DNA of 64,000 nt from Porodaedalea pini (GCA_002794775.1 NBAY01000041.1:186001-250000); one strand, 5' to 3'. Shown: positions 47,601 to 58,605, counted from the stretch's first letter. Program-made: numbers and translations. The notes: a model not told the origin generated them from the sequence alone.

Positions 47601-47789
47601 GTGAGGGCTGGGATGGATGAGGTGTACCGCTGCGAACCCTGACACTTTGGGTTTTGCAGGTGGAACCTCTTCTTCACTAGACCCCATTACTTCAGGTTCA
47701 ATCTGCTTGTCTTGAACCGCAGACTTCGCAGCGAGAATGAGTAGCTCATCCTGTTCGCGTTGTTGTCTCTTGCTCAGGCGCGGTGGCAT
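44659..47789 (-). CDS. RQC1: Rqc1/TCF25 family protein (ribosome-associated quality control)
   Basis: Thirteen exons were spliced: 47789..47628, 47573..47493, 47433..47276, 47226..47076, 47025..46749, 46698..46609, 46561..46408, 46356..46068, 46015..45873, 45816..45294, 45200..44874 and 44769..44659 (twelve listed are those I can place exactly), giving 821 residues. The N-terminus is acidic then Lys-rich ([21 protein letters not shown]). Family motifs: LAELSVKYPDLQHVA, NALLAVSLAHLDSEAEMRRFFGS, ENRPFYIALSRMVT, DLQRRGCSRTAFEFARLLLS, DPHGALLFLDFLAIKS, and the C-terminal NLVNRFWG. In yeast Rqc1 acts with Ltn1, Rqc2 and Cdc48 on stalled 60S nascent chains. The N-terminal polybasic/acidic part and TPR-like helical body agree. 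Splice sites are solid except the 46068/46015 pair (a GTTTAC donor). Confidence 0.88.
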
Positions 47790-48285
47790 ACCAAATGATT
47801 GCTTTCGTTTAGATGAGCGCTTTTACACGAATATATTTTGCAAAGCCAGATGTGGACACTTGGGACAGAATAAGGCCTTCAATCGAGTACACTGTATGGG
47901 AAAGAAGCAAGAGACGAGGGCAGCAGTGGCAATGCCACTGCCGTTGGCGTAGTATGAGTCACGTGGTTATAAGGCAGCATGCAGCTAAATGCGGGAACAT
48001 TATGTATGATTCTAAATATTAGGAGACGATATTGCTTTCAGGAAGATGAGAAGCCAAATGATTAGGAGAAAGAGGATTCAAGAAGGAGCCTGGAAAGACG
48101 ACCTGATATCTGAGTTCTCGGTCTCCCTTCTGTCTTCGGGGTCAGCATTCATTGCTTTCTGAATTAAGGTTTCGACTTACGAGGACCGAAGACAGGCCTA
48201 GGACCAACATTAGCATCTGAGAGTCGCTCATTGAGATTCCACTTACTTTGAAAATCCGTAAAGTCCAATGATTCGGGGTCAGAGT
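47790..48285. other. Intergenic or alternative 3' exons of the kelch-like gene
   Basis: On the minus strand about 48287-48247 and about 48192-48165 could be extra 3' exons of the upstream gene: after a strong acceptor (TTTTTCTCCTCCCGCTAG) the frame reads DSDPESLDFTDFQ, then RPVFGPRKSKP and a stop. The remainder is the Rqc1 promoter. Confidence 0.35.
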
Positions 48286-50337
48286 CTAGCGGGAGGAGAA
48301 AAACATCCGCCGCCGGTGAGTAGCGTTGGGGGCAGGTTCCATATCTTCGTCAACGGCTTCACTGGCAGCTGCAGTGAACTCAGGCTCATTGTCTCCATGC
48401 AACAACGTTTCACTGTCTGAGACAGTGTGCTCAGGCGTCACTCTCGCGGATGTCATTCCATCTTCCACCAGGCTAGAAACAGCCTCCTCCTCAGAATCGA
48501 GTAAAGAGTGGAGAGAAACGCTGGCAAACGCATTGTATATATCACCAAATATCTCTCCCAAAAACTCATGGTCACAGCCCAGTAATACAAGCCTCGGACT
48601 GAGCGGATGGTCGTACACATACGCGGGCAGCGAGAGGCGAGATGGAATGTCTCCGCTGAGGAACGCTGCCTCGATGCGAAACGAGGGACTTAAGAGAGTA
48701 AGTGATTTTTTGACACGTCCGTAGGTCACATTTCGCCATATAAGTGTTGCTCCGCTCATTCGCAACACCGGAGAGCCAGATCTCTTGGCCTTTTGCGTTA
48801 GGACGCTGGTTCTCTTCCCTTTGTGGTTCAAGATGGAGTCGTCCGGCCCTTCTTCCTCGCTGGAAGCTAGAGACAAATGGTAGGTATAGAGGACTGCAGT
48901 TAGATGGAATCATAAAAGCCAGAAGACACCTACATTCGTCATCCTCTTCTGAAGTTTCTTCCGTGTCAAGCTCATGTAACTCTTGCTCGGGATCCGATCC
49001 CATTTGCGAATCCTCAACAAGATGCTGGATTTCTGCTATCCAGACTTCTACCTGTGGATCATGGTAGAATACGTCCACTCGTTCGCTATATTCAGGCTCG
49101 TCTGGCCTTGGCGGAATCTCATTCAACCCGCGCTGGTCACTGCATGTTACCAACAAATACGAGCTGTCAGCGATGCGAGACGCCTGAGAAGGCTGAAAAG
49201 TAAATGCTTTCGCAGGCGAAGGAAAACGAGATGACGAATCATTCCGGACTTTGGTGAACTTGTGTACACGCGGATCAAACAGAAAAGCTTCCGAAAATGT
49301 TGCTTCCGCACTTATTTCAGTCTGAAGAGAAATGGGTGATCACCGCAGCCATTGCCATGATACTAGCATATGTAGAAAAGTTTGGGAACTTACATTGACG
49401 CCATGCCGTTCAACGGCGCCTCTTAGAATGAGAATCATTTCGCGATTTTGTTGGGCGTCCCAGAATTTCACCAACCCAGGCCTTATACCTAACGGTCCGA
49501 CGGCATCTGGTACCTTTCTGTTCGGAACAGTCCATACTCCCTTCGACAGATTCGCAATAGCGAATGAGTCTAGGCTTGTAATTGTATTTACCTCCTGAAC
49601 AGTGGGAATAAGATTGTTCATCCAAAAATGATCAATGCACATTACTTACATCATTTACTCCTTCCTTGACGCCTCCGAAAACGCAAAGAAACATGTCACA
49701 CTGTTGGGACCTCATCTCCCCAACCACTACCATTGAGGCTCTCGCGCGTCCATCGGGGACTTTTCTGGTATCTTTCAATTTGATTTTTCGCCAAGTGTTT
49801 AACCTTAAGTTTATACACAGCAAGATTGGGTGGCTGTACTTTTCGTAAGCCTTTCCCACTGGGTCGCCCAGGATAAGCAGGTACGACGTCCTGGACGCCG
49901 TCTCGTCGTGAACAATTGTCCCGATGGGGTCTTGAAGGGTAGGAAGAGCACCCAGCCGGGGCAGCTCAAGGCCAGATTTCCCTGGGAAGGAGAGCTCGTC
50001 CTTGAATGGCGAAATCAGGGACTCGTCCTCTCGCATGGAGATCTGTTGACCAAGGGACGAGCAGTAGAAGTTTACCCAAATGTCAAGCGGAACAAAAGGT
50101 TATGGGGGGAAAGCTCGTGCGTACAGAGTAGTCTTTCCATGAAGGCGAGAGCCCAAAGCTTAAGCAAAAAAAATCTGACGTTGGTCTGTTCGTGGGGGAC
50201 TTGTCGTTGTCGTTAGCAGGCCAGGGCGTCCCGCCATATATGTAGAGTATCCGGCTTTTATTGTCATAGACTTTGATCGCGTCGGAGTTAATTAGTGGTC
50301 TTGGACCTCTATCAATTTCCTCGACCGAGTCGCACAT
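48286..50337 (-). CDS. Kelch-like beta-propeller protein, uncharacterised
   Basis: Five exons, 50337..50125, 50042..49650, 49594..49394, 49321..48934 and 48866..48286, give 591 residues. The N-terminal half has kelch-type motifs: ILYIYGGTPWP, LCINLRLNTWRKI, MFLCVFGGVKEG. These suggest a propeller for protein binding. The C-terminal half is acidic (LDTEETSEEDDE) and contains no further repeat I can assign. No signal peptide. The end is uncertain: an alternative splice from about 48363 to the exons at about 48287 and 48192 would replace the last 25 residues. All other junctions keep frame. Function unknown. Confidence 0.68.
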
Positions 50338-50739
50338 TGAAGAAAAGCAGCGACAATGCGAGGTGAGAGAAAAGGAAAAGTTCGAGCTTTGGCGCGTGTG
50401 AAGGGCGCAGTCGCGTTACAGTAAGTTACGTTATGTGACATTGCGCGTCGCGTGAAAGCTTTTTTCTTTTTCTTTTTTGACGATTCAGGCTGTGACTGCC
50501 AGTGTCAGTGCTCTCACCGCTGAGTCATTATTCTTACTCCCACTGCTACTAGTACTTCTGCTTGCTTCTTGTAAATCCGTCTCATAGAAGCCACCTGCAC
50601 GGTCACTGCTGCATTGAAATGACTTCCTGTCTTTGACTTTGGCGAAGTTGCTGTCTTCCCGACTCTTTCAGCGGCCTATCTGGAGCCCACCTTGCACTCT
50701 CGCGAGTACCCTCGTTTTCCAGGACACGAGGACTGGTTT
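50338..50739. promoter_or_regulatory. Divergent promoter region of kelch-like and PPR-like genes
   Basis: Shared upstream region with a pyrimidine-rich stretch (TTTTTTCTTTTTCTTTTTTG, about 50460). No coding signal. Confidence 0.4.
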
Positions 50740-52551
50740 ATGTATTTTTTAGGATGCTATCTTCGACGGAGTCCTATCCTTCCAATGTCTCTTCGATTTG
50801 CGAACCCTCGCAGATTCGTTGCTTCCTCCCAATCCAAGTCACCGATCCTTCCGCAGGCTGTCCTTGACAGAGTGACTGTGTTCATTGATGACGGCGTTCC
50901 TTTTAAGGTCCCTAAATACTTCAGAAAAAGCGTGTCGCAGGAGCACTTAAGTCGTACAATGCGTCGACAAACGAGCGAAGCGGTCCTCGATTTGCTTCTT
51001 CGACGGTTATGCTTTGACGAGGCATTCGAAATTGTACACTACATGTCTGATGAGGGCATGCGGCTGTCGGCACCAGTTCGCGCAAAGGTGCTTACTATCC
51101 AGTTCGTTAACAAAATGATCACACAGAGGACGTTTCTCCACAACCTCGGCAAGCTCTTTCAGAGAAGGAAGTTTGCGACGGAAAAAATTGCAGATCTGCA
51201 CTTCCGTGACCTCCTGCACCACCTCGTACGTGCGGAAAACTCAATAGAGGTTCTTGAGGAGGTGGTTCGCCTGTACATCGAGAAACGTGGGGAACGATAT
51301 CGGCTCGACTCCTTCTCCATTGCATTTATGATCACCTGCCATTTCGCGGCGGGGCGTGAGGCCGACGCTGAGCGCTGGCTCGACTATCACTCAAAGCGTC
51401 CTACACCCGATAACTCGGTCGCGGACCCTGCATTCTGCTTTCCATACGCATCGTTCGTACACGCACGCCTTGCCGCCGCGCCTAAGGAAGATCCGCGACT
51501 CATATACGGCCCGGTCCTCGATCGCATGGCTCGCGACTATGCGTGGCCCGATACGGTGCTCATCAATATCCTCATTTCCGCTGAGCTGCGACACAATCAC
51601 CCTGACCGTGCCCTCGCACTGTACGATACGCTACGTTCCCACACCGCGCGTGCTGTCTACCCCGACGAGACAACGTACTCACAGCTCTTCGTCGCCGCCA
51701 GCCGCCGAGCGAGCGAGCAGCGCAAGTCGAACGTCGCTGATTTCCCGATACCGCCGCGTGTGCTCTTCCGGGAGATGGCCGAGATGCATGCACTCGTACA
51801 TACTGGTCGTATCGTTGGGCGGACGCCAGTGCTCACAAAGGTGAGCCTCGGCGCTGCCCTCCGCCATTTTGTCACCAGCGGCGATTACGCTGGCTCGATT
51901 ATCGCACTCACAATGTACAAGCAGGCGCAAGTGCCGTTGGAGCGTCTCGTCATCCGCAAGGTGGTTGCGGTTATCGTTGAGCGTTGCCGGAATGAACTAA
52001 ATTCCACTCGGGAGAACACATGGGTGGACATCTTCTTAGACTTGCGTGGGATCCCCAGGAGGCGGGTCAGGAACCTCAGTGAGTGGGAGATGACGCGCCG
52101 GGTAATCAGCGTCGCGAGGCGCGCCTTAGCCCTTTCTCAGTGGGAACTATACCGAATGTTGGACGAGATAAGGGCGGAAAGCCAACTGTCAGAGCTTTCT
52201 CAAGCAAGTGCGGAGGAAGGGTCAGAGCAGCCCTCAGAATCGGTCTCAGAAACTTCCAGCGCAGATGGCGAAGTGAAAACGAAGACTTCACAAGGAACTC
52301 AAAGTACGAGCATCCGGGCAGAAAAGAAAGAGAGGATGCGCAATCGGCGATTCGGATTCATCGACGTACTTCTCTCCCGTGCACTCGAGACAAATATCTT
52401 AGTCGAGGGCAACGACAAGCCAAGGGAACCCGCACGCAAGGCGGTTGAGGAGGCCGGAGCAGTCATGATACCCGACACAAGTAAAATATTACGCGGCATC
52501 CTTGATGGTGAGTTTGGGGCGTTCATTGACGATCGTTTGAGCACATGTTGA
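50740..52551 (+). CDS. PPR-like protein, probably mitochondrial
   Basis: Single exon, 603 residues from ATG 50740 (a second ATG at 50785 is in frame). The N-terminus is basic and acid-free (YLRRSPILPMSLRFANPRRF), like a mitochondrial presequence. The body is helical with pentatricopeptide-type pairs, the clearest being NILISAELRHNHPDRALALY followed by YPDETTYSQLF, and EAFEIVHYMSDEGMRLSAPV. The C-terminal 100 residues are charged and Ser/Glu-rich. PPR proteins bind organellar RNA and act in its processing or translation. The individual target cannot be inferred. A non-PPR helical-repeat protein is possible. Confidence 0.62.
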   Translation: MYFLGCYLRRSPILPMSLRFANPRRFVASSQSKSPILPQAVLDRVTVFIDDGVPFKVPKYFRKSVSQEHLSRTMRRQTSEAVLDLLLRRLCFDEAFEIVHYMSDEGMRLSAPVRAKVLTIQFVNKMITQRTFLHNLGKLFQRRKFATEKIADLHFRDLLHHLVRAENSIEVLEEVVRLYIEKRGERYRLDSFSIAFMITCHFAAGREADAERWLDYHSKRPTPDNSVADPAFCFPYASFVHARLAAAPKEDPRLIYGPVLDRMARDYAWPDTVLINILISAELRHNHPDRALALYDTLRSHTARAVYPDETTYSQLFVAASRRASEQRKSNVADFPIPPRVLFREMAEMHALVHTGRIVGRTPVLTKVSLGAALRHFVTSGDYAGSIIALTMYKQAQVPLERLVIRKVVAVIVERCRNELNSTRENTWVDIFLDLRGIPRRRVRNLSEWEMTRRVISVARRALALSQWELYRMLDEIRAESQLSELSQASAEEGSEQPSESVSETSSADGEVKTKTSQGTQSTSIRAEKKERMRNRRFGFIDVLLSRALETNILVEGNDKPREPARKAVEEAGAVMIPDTSKILRGILDGEFGAFIDDRLSTC

Positions 52552-52680
52552 CTTTTGGTCGTAGAGTCACGCTTGAAAAATGCAACCCCTACTCATGAAT
52601 CGGAATCAAAAGAGTGCTCATAATCTAATCTAATGCTATGACAAGTCGCATAATACATATGAAGATAGATATACAGACGT

Positions 52681-54880
52681 CTAAACATCCTCCCCCTCCT
52701 GTTCCTCCTCCCACAAAATTTCCTCGTAATCAGTAGGTTTCACTGTCATCCGACGACGGTCCTTCCATGCGGCATACAAACTCAGTCCAGTTGCAAGCAC
52801 ACAAGCACTGATCGTCAGGTACAGGCTCGACACATAGCAATCACGGCCCGCAAAGCACTGCTCGCCCGCAGGGAGGCCTGCACGTGCCTCCAGCGATGGT
52901 GTCGAGTCTTCACTGGGTGCGACCGGTGGGGCATGCGCATCAAGATTGTGGCCGAACGCTAGACTGAAGAGGTTACCGCCGACAAGCGGCGACAGCGAGA
53001 CAAAGCCCCAGTTCTCCGAGAAGTGCGTGAGGCCAAACCACTCGATCACAACGGTAGGAAACAGGCCGAACAGGCCTCCATACGAGAGCCCTAGCAGAGC
53101 AGATGCGCGCCATAGGCTTTGCACATTCTCGATATGCGTCGCGAGTGCCTGCGAGAGCACAAAGAGTATGGCGACGACGCAAATGCAGTACGTGCGTGGT
53201 GCCTCGAGTCTGTTCTTCACCAGGTCCGCGCCAATGCCGCTGAGGATCCGTCCGAGGCAGTTCGCCACGCTGATGATCGAGACTTGCATACTCTGCCACT
53301 TAGCGGATTCAACCACGTCGAAGTCTGGGTTACCTTGCGCAAATAGAGCCTGCGAGATGGAACCGACATTGTTGATGTCTGCACGGATAGTTAGACGCGT
53401 GTCTATCTAGCAATCATATATACATACACATTAAACCGGTACCGGTCACTGTAGATCGGATCAGCAAACGTACAAGAGAACGCGAAATGACACTCACACA
53501 GAGACATGATGAAAAACAGAAGCCAGAAGTCGCCACTAAGAAGTAGCCCCTTTCCGTGAAGATCCTGCATCACCTCAATAACACGGCTTCTGCTCCTGCC
53601 ATGCGCTACCGCTGACATACTGCGATGGCGGCGGCTAGTCGGCGGCGGCGACACAGTAAACTCGACAGATTGCGCACGCGGGGCGACTACGTCGTGATCC
53701 TCGTGCACGTACTGTGATTCATGGTGCAGGTGATGATGAGCATTGTGGTGCGTCGCCAGCAGCGTTGTGTGGCTATCATTGTGATGCTCGAACACAAGTG
53801 CATCGCCTGCGAATACGCTATCGACGCCCACGGAGTGCGCGAAGCCGTCGTGCGGGATATCCGAAACGCTCATAGGCCGGGGAGCCGGACCCGGGGCGGG
53901 AGGGCTGTCATTCTCGGGGGAAAGCGGTATTGGCCGCACGAGGAAGAACCCAAGAATCATGGGGAAGGAGGTGCCGAGAGCTAGGAGAAGCAGGAATGAC
54001 GATGTGTCGCCTGGGTATAAAACTCTTGCAAGGGCAGAGAAGAAGAAGGCCGAGAGACCAAAACCAGACAGGACCAACCCTGTCGTCGACGCTCTCTAAA
54101 GAAATAAAAAATGAGACTCAAGAATCAATTTCCAAAAGGCAAAACGTGCCATCTCGTCCGGGAAGCTTTTCGCAGTCGCATTGATAGCGCTCGTCAAACC
54201 GCCGTTGCCGCCCGCTCCAGTCAGAAATGCACACGCAGTTAGAATGGCAAACGCAAAATGCGAGAGTTTCTCAACATCCACGTTCGCCTGCTCGTTGTCA
54301 GGACTGTCGTAGAAATACCGTATGCCAGAGTATCCCGCGAGCAAGAAAGCGAATCCGCACGCAAGCAAACTTTCGAAACTTGTTAGCTTCGTGCACGCGA
54401 CAAGATACTCTGATGAGTATTCACATTCTGGGTCCTCTGCTGTCGACGATCCGGCCCCAGAAGGGGCCTGTGCTGTAAACACCGACTGTAAAGAATGAAA
54501 CATGTCGGATTTCCCGTCAAACATGAGAGTAAACATTCGTACTATTTCCCGCAAGACCTAGTGAGAAGTTCAAATTACTTTAAATGATTCCGAGACAGGG
54601 AGGCATACCGATAACATTTAACTTTGTATGAGATATCCGAAGACGCTTCGCAAGCTGTGGGGCGTAAGCTGCATGCGACCTCATTCAGATTTCAATCAAG
54701 ACAATGCGAAACTATGGCCCGCACCAGAGTATACCTATGGCTACCGTTCAGCTCGTGAAACGTGTGAACGTGTCTTAGACTCACATAATTTGTGCCCGAA
54801 CTCAATGCTACCACAATTGAGCTCACAAGAGTGGCAATCCGCGGTGCAGAGAGCACCTTGGGTGCTGTTCTTCCAGACAT
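52681..54880 (-). CDS. Nodulin-like/Mch1-type major facilitator transporter
   Basis: Nine exons, 54880..54785, 54734..54725, 54668..54609, 54557..54543, 54485..54425, 54369..54150, 54095..53498, 53448..53428 and 53378..52681, give 592 residues. The spliced N-terminus reads SSGTNY-VYS-AYAPQLAKRL, then VI-GLAGN-IGVYSTGPFWGRIVDSRGPR, the NTE/nodulin-like MFS signature. Later: FLTGAGGNGGLTSAINATA, and GTGLMYINNVGSISQAL. Twelve membrane segments are expected, in two bundles. A long cytosolic loop is His-rich (HHNDSHTTLLATHHNAHHH) and could bind metal. Exons of 10, 15 and 21 nt are needed to recover conserved text, and intron 6 uses a GC donor (ATG|GCACGT). Substrate unknown; homologues include yeast Mch1 and YMR155W. 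Confidence 0.88.
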
Positions 54881-55283
54881 TCAAGCAAGTTCATAAGCAA
54901 GAGAGGGATGAAGCCAGTGAACGATAACGATAGCGTGTCGGAGTGAGCTGCCACTGCGAGGGAACGCGTGCCGGTTGAAGCGGCACGCTCGTGCGAGATA
55001 ACTGGCCAATCAAGCTCTGCAAGTTGGCAAAGGTCCCACGAGACGATTGTGTTAACGTTGCTTGAAGAGGAGTTATCAAGAGAATGAGCCACTTCGTATC
55101 CAATATATAACCGTTACCGTAAGACAAGTGCAAGCTGCGGAAGAGTAGGGAGCCGAATCACGTGTGAACACAAGCTTGTCTCGGAGATACATTCAATATT
55201 AATATCAATATGTCCAGCAATATTACTAGAAGACGAATAAGAAGAACGGTGAAGGAGGGAAGGGAAAGTCTCGCTAACAGCTC
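54881..55283. other. Intergenic region
   Basis: Between the transporter start and the end of the P450 pseudogene. No gene seen. Confidence 0.4.
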
Positions 55284-56832
55284 TCAAAGCCCTATAGCCT
55301 CTCGCTTCCTCACTGATATAACCACATCCTCCCCGCGAACGGACGGCGTACCAAAGTTTTCCTCTGTCCAAGCTCCCTCTGCGCCAACACCATCAATCCC
55401 TTTCACGCCCTCCTCGAGACCCGAGACAATATCAACGTCATACTTCTCCATTCACCTTTTCCACATGAGATCGAAGATGAGCATTCGCGCAAGCTTCTCG
55501 CCAGGACATGCATGAAGTCCCAACCCGAACTGCACGAACTCAACGCGCTGGAACCAGTTTGCATATGCGCCCGGATCGGCGAGGAAGCGCTCCCGGTCCC
55601 AATGCGCCGCACTCTCGTAGACGCCGCCGGCATCCGCGCGGTCAGTGCGTTGCGTCACGGGGGGTGAACACGCGACGAGTGTGCGTGCGAGAATGATGTG
55701 CCCAGCGACAGCCATCGCCTCGGTCGTCATGCGCATCATCGTCGTGTTCGTATACAGACGGCCCGTCTCGCGCGGACATGCCTCGAGATACGGCTTGCGC
55801 ATATCTGCTGGTAGGAGCGCTTCCTCGCGAATACGCTGGAATGCGCCTGGGGTGCGCCGTGCGTGGAGGAAGAGCCAGGGAATCGTCATCGCAGCATTGG
55901 CGTGTCCACCGAAGACGAGGCTCATGATGTGCCTGCCGTAGCACAGCGCATACTTGTCACCAACTTGCGTAGTGATGTAGTAGAAATAGTCACCGCGTCC
56001 TTTATGCTTCTCCGGGTTGTCCATGATATCGCGCAACTCAAGGTGGATGATCTCTTCGAAGCGCTCGCCAGTCTTGAAAGTGCCTTCCCGGGTTTGGTGT
56101 ACTTCCACAGAGCATTAGGGGTCACACGCAGGATAAGGTGTTACAAATCGCACTCGAACTGTGCCATGATTGGAATCAGCTCGTCGCCGTACTTTCGGTA
56201 GAAGCCATCCCCCGCCAAAATGACCAGGAGATAGGCAATGACGAGGTGCGAAAAGCTCTCAAAAAGTGGTACCTTCCCCATCTCAGCCCACTTTTCAAAA
56301 TGTTCCTCGGTCAGTTTAGAACACTCGACAGCATAGTTCTCCAGTCGTTCTTGCTTCTGGAGAGCGACCTTGATCATCTTGAAGCTGACTTGGTTCCAAC
56401 CTGGGACGTCCAGTACTACGCCTCTAATCAGTATTGATTCATATGGAATGCAATGTCCTATTTCCACTTACAGTCGTCCATTGTAGGACCCATGGCCCAC
56501 TTGATTTGCTCAAAAAAGCTCAATTTCTCTTCTGGGGCACGCAGGACCGCCTTGTTTCCTTCAGATCCAAGAACAAAGACGATCTTGAGAGCGAACAAGT
56601 CGACACAAGAGACATCGCCGAGCTGTTTGCGCGTCTTGCGCAAAAACTCGACAGAATCTTTGCCGTATTCGATAGGAACGCTCAGTCGCGCGCCTAGTGA
56701 CCTTTCCCCAGCATAGGAGATGGTTGGCGAGACACGACCAGTGAACTTGTGTATCGCGTATGCAATTCCGGCGATCACCAGCGTCGGAACTACCAGCAGA
56801 GAGGGGGAGACGTTTTCGGGAAGGCTGTCCAT
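55284..56832 (-). pseudogene. Cytochrome P450 pseudogene
   Basis: Exon 1 (56832..56472) and exon 2 (from 56421) read a membrane-anchored P450 (SLLVVPTLVIAGIAYAIHKF; KLSFFEQIKWAMGPTMDD; LDVPGWNQVSFKM). Three lesions follow. An in-frame TAA at 56143..56141 lies inside FECDL-*-HLILRVTPNALWKY. A shift of frame falls between about 56075 and 56050 (ALSRLASAS to EEIIHLELRD). An in-frame TGA at 55454..55452 follows FDLMWKR, although reading continues MEKYDVDIVSGLEEGVKGID to 55284. Intact-looking motifs are ETGR (K-helix) and FGLGLHACPGEKLAR (haem loop). The TAA and TGA fit C-to-T changes of CAA and CGA. The I-helix oxygen-binding region (GGHANAAMTIP) lacks the usual AGxxT. Confidence 0.82.
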
Positions 56833-57463
56833 TCTTATGAGTTTAGAAAGTCAGTTAAATGTACATATAATTTATAAATGCAGTCTAGCATTCCATACCT
56901 CGTGGGCCAAGCACAGTACATTTCACGTCAACTTTACATGGAAGCTGAATGTTTTACTTAAGAAGAGCATAACTAACGTCACGGTACGATAGCGAAGATG
57001 CAGCGTAAAGGCTCACTGTTTGATGGCAACTTCAAAAATTGAGCACCAATTTGTGTGGCTGCTCAGCGGTTTCCTCTATGTGATTATTTTAGTTGTCCTG
57101 TTTTATGCCTCCGTTTGATATCCTCTTGATTTCAACGAGTTCCCTGGCGAAACGTGGAAAGGTGACGAGTGGGACTGTGGAAGAGGTACAGTAGGGAAAA
57201 GTGGTATCACTTTTGTCGAAACTCGAGTTGGCATATGAACCAATCGACAACGTTTCATTTTCATCAAGTACCATGTCTGAGAACTCCTTGGCTTCGGCAG
57301 CTTGTGTTCGCTGGGCTGGATAGCCGAGAAAGATTGGAATCAGAGAAATAAACTCATTCATATTTCAATCACGTGTCGTTGGCTTTATGGTGGCTGCTAC
57401 CCTACGACATACTCCCAGAAAACAGCTGTCGTGCTGCACAGAAATCGAAACAAGAGAACAGGA
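56833..57463. other. Intergenic region
   Basis: Upstream of the P450 pseudogene. A minus-strand frame at 57089-57361 (MNEFISLIPIFLGYPAQ) has no support. No repeat or RNA gene seen. Confidence 0.35.
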
Positions 57464-58006
57464 CTAATACGAGTAATGGTCCATGCCACGGCCTGAATCA
57501 GGGAAAGATAACCAGTACTCTACAGAATTCTCGTGTGGGTTGGCTGGTGTACGAAATGGGGGAGGGCCCGTAGTAGGGGCGTTAGGGGTAAAGGGGTGGG
57601 CATGAGGGTTGAGACGTCCGCCATCAACATGACGGCGAGACGGTAATGGCCGTGCAGGGAGTTGTGGGAGATTATTGTTAAAGGAGTAACTGTAATCGCG
57701 CAAAGACTGAAGGGCATATTCGAGAGAGGGGTCGATCGATGCGGGGTTTTCGGTAATAATGTCGACCGAAGGGGTCGGCGAACTGGCGATGGACAGGTTC
57801 CCAACTGCGGCAGGAGGCGCGATGGGAGGCGATATACGTATGTTGCCTGCCCGGCGACGGCTATGGCGTCGGCGACAGGGCAAGGTGCGATAAAGGGTTA
57901 AAGGGCGGCACATTGGCGACGCCAGGGACGATCTGAGATCCAAGACCGCGGATGCGATGCGATCGAGGACACGGTTAAAGCGGAGGGCGGTTCTACGAGG
58001 ATGCAT
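57464..58006 (-). CDS. Hypothetical Pro/Arg-rich protein
   Basis: Open frame of 180 residues with ATG (MHPRRTALRFNRVLDRIAS). The N-terminal half is Arg-rich (PCRRRHSRRRAG), the rest Pro/Asn-rich (PLPSRRHVDGGRLNPHAHPF). No domain, signal peptide or intron support. It could be a chance frame in GC-rich DNA. Low confidence. Confidence 0.25.
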   Translation of the reverse strand: MHPRRTALRFNRVLDRIASAVLDLRSSLASPMCRPLTLYRTLPCRRRHSRRRAGNIRISPPIAPPAAVGNLSIASSPTPSVDIITENPASIDPSLEYALQSLRDYSYSFNNNLPQLPARPLPSRRHVDGGRLNPHAHPFTPNAPTTGPPPFRTPANPHENSVEYWLSFPDSGRGMDHYSY

Positions 58007-58281
58007 GGAGGGGTCGCACGTCGTCGACGGGGCGAGGTCTCAGAGCGACTTTCCCACGGTGGGGATGATGGGAGTAAGAGTAGTGTCGTTGGCGCGTTTA
58101 TTCCTCCTCTCTCTCTCTCCTCCTGAAAGCCGGAGTTACGGGGAACCCCGGACGTCCTGGACGTCCAGTACCGATCGGATCTAGGGTCTTGCTTTGTAAC
58201 ATCAGGGTTAAATCAAACTTTATTTTTGCATAATCATTTCTATTTCAAGCATAAAACTCTGACCCTACCACTTACACTCTA

Positions 58282-58605
58282 ATACAGCCCCGGCTTCCTT
58301 ACTTTCTGTATACACACTATTACAGTCCGACTTTCCTACATTTTGTATACATCATTACAGCCCGACTTTTGTACACTCTGTACAGTTCAATACAGTCTGA
58401 GTTTGTACACTTCATTACAGTCCGACTTTCCTACTTTCTGTATGCACTATTACAGTCTGACTTTTGTACACTCTGTACAGTTCAATACAGTCCAAGTTTG
58501 TACACTTCATTACAGCCCAACTTTCTTACTTTCTTATACACAATTATAGTCCGACTTTCTTACATCCTGTAGACTCTACTACAGTCCAACCTTCTTACAC
58601 TCTGT
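58282..58605. repeat. Tandem array of an approximately 35-bp unit
   Basis: About ten imperfect copies of ATTACAGTCCGACTTTCTTA plus CWYTCTGTACAC-like text. Each starts with (A/T)TACAGYCY and continues with CTTT or GTTT. Unit length varies from 31 to 40 bp. No gene inside. Confidence 0.75.

Noticed and set aside
58343..58572. Two small repeated-peptide frames in the 35-bp array
   Set aside because: They only mirror the tandem DNA repeat.
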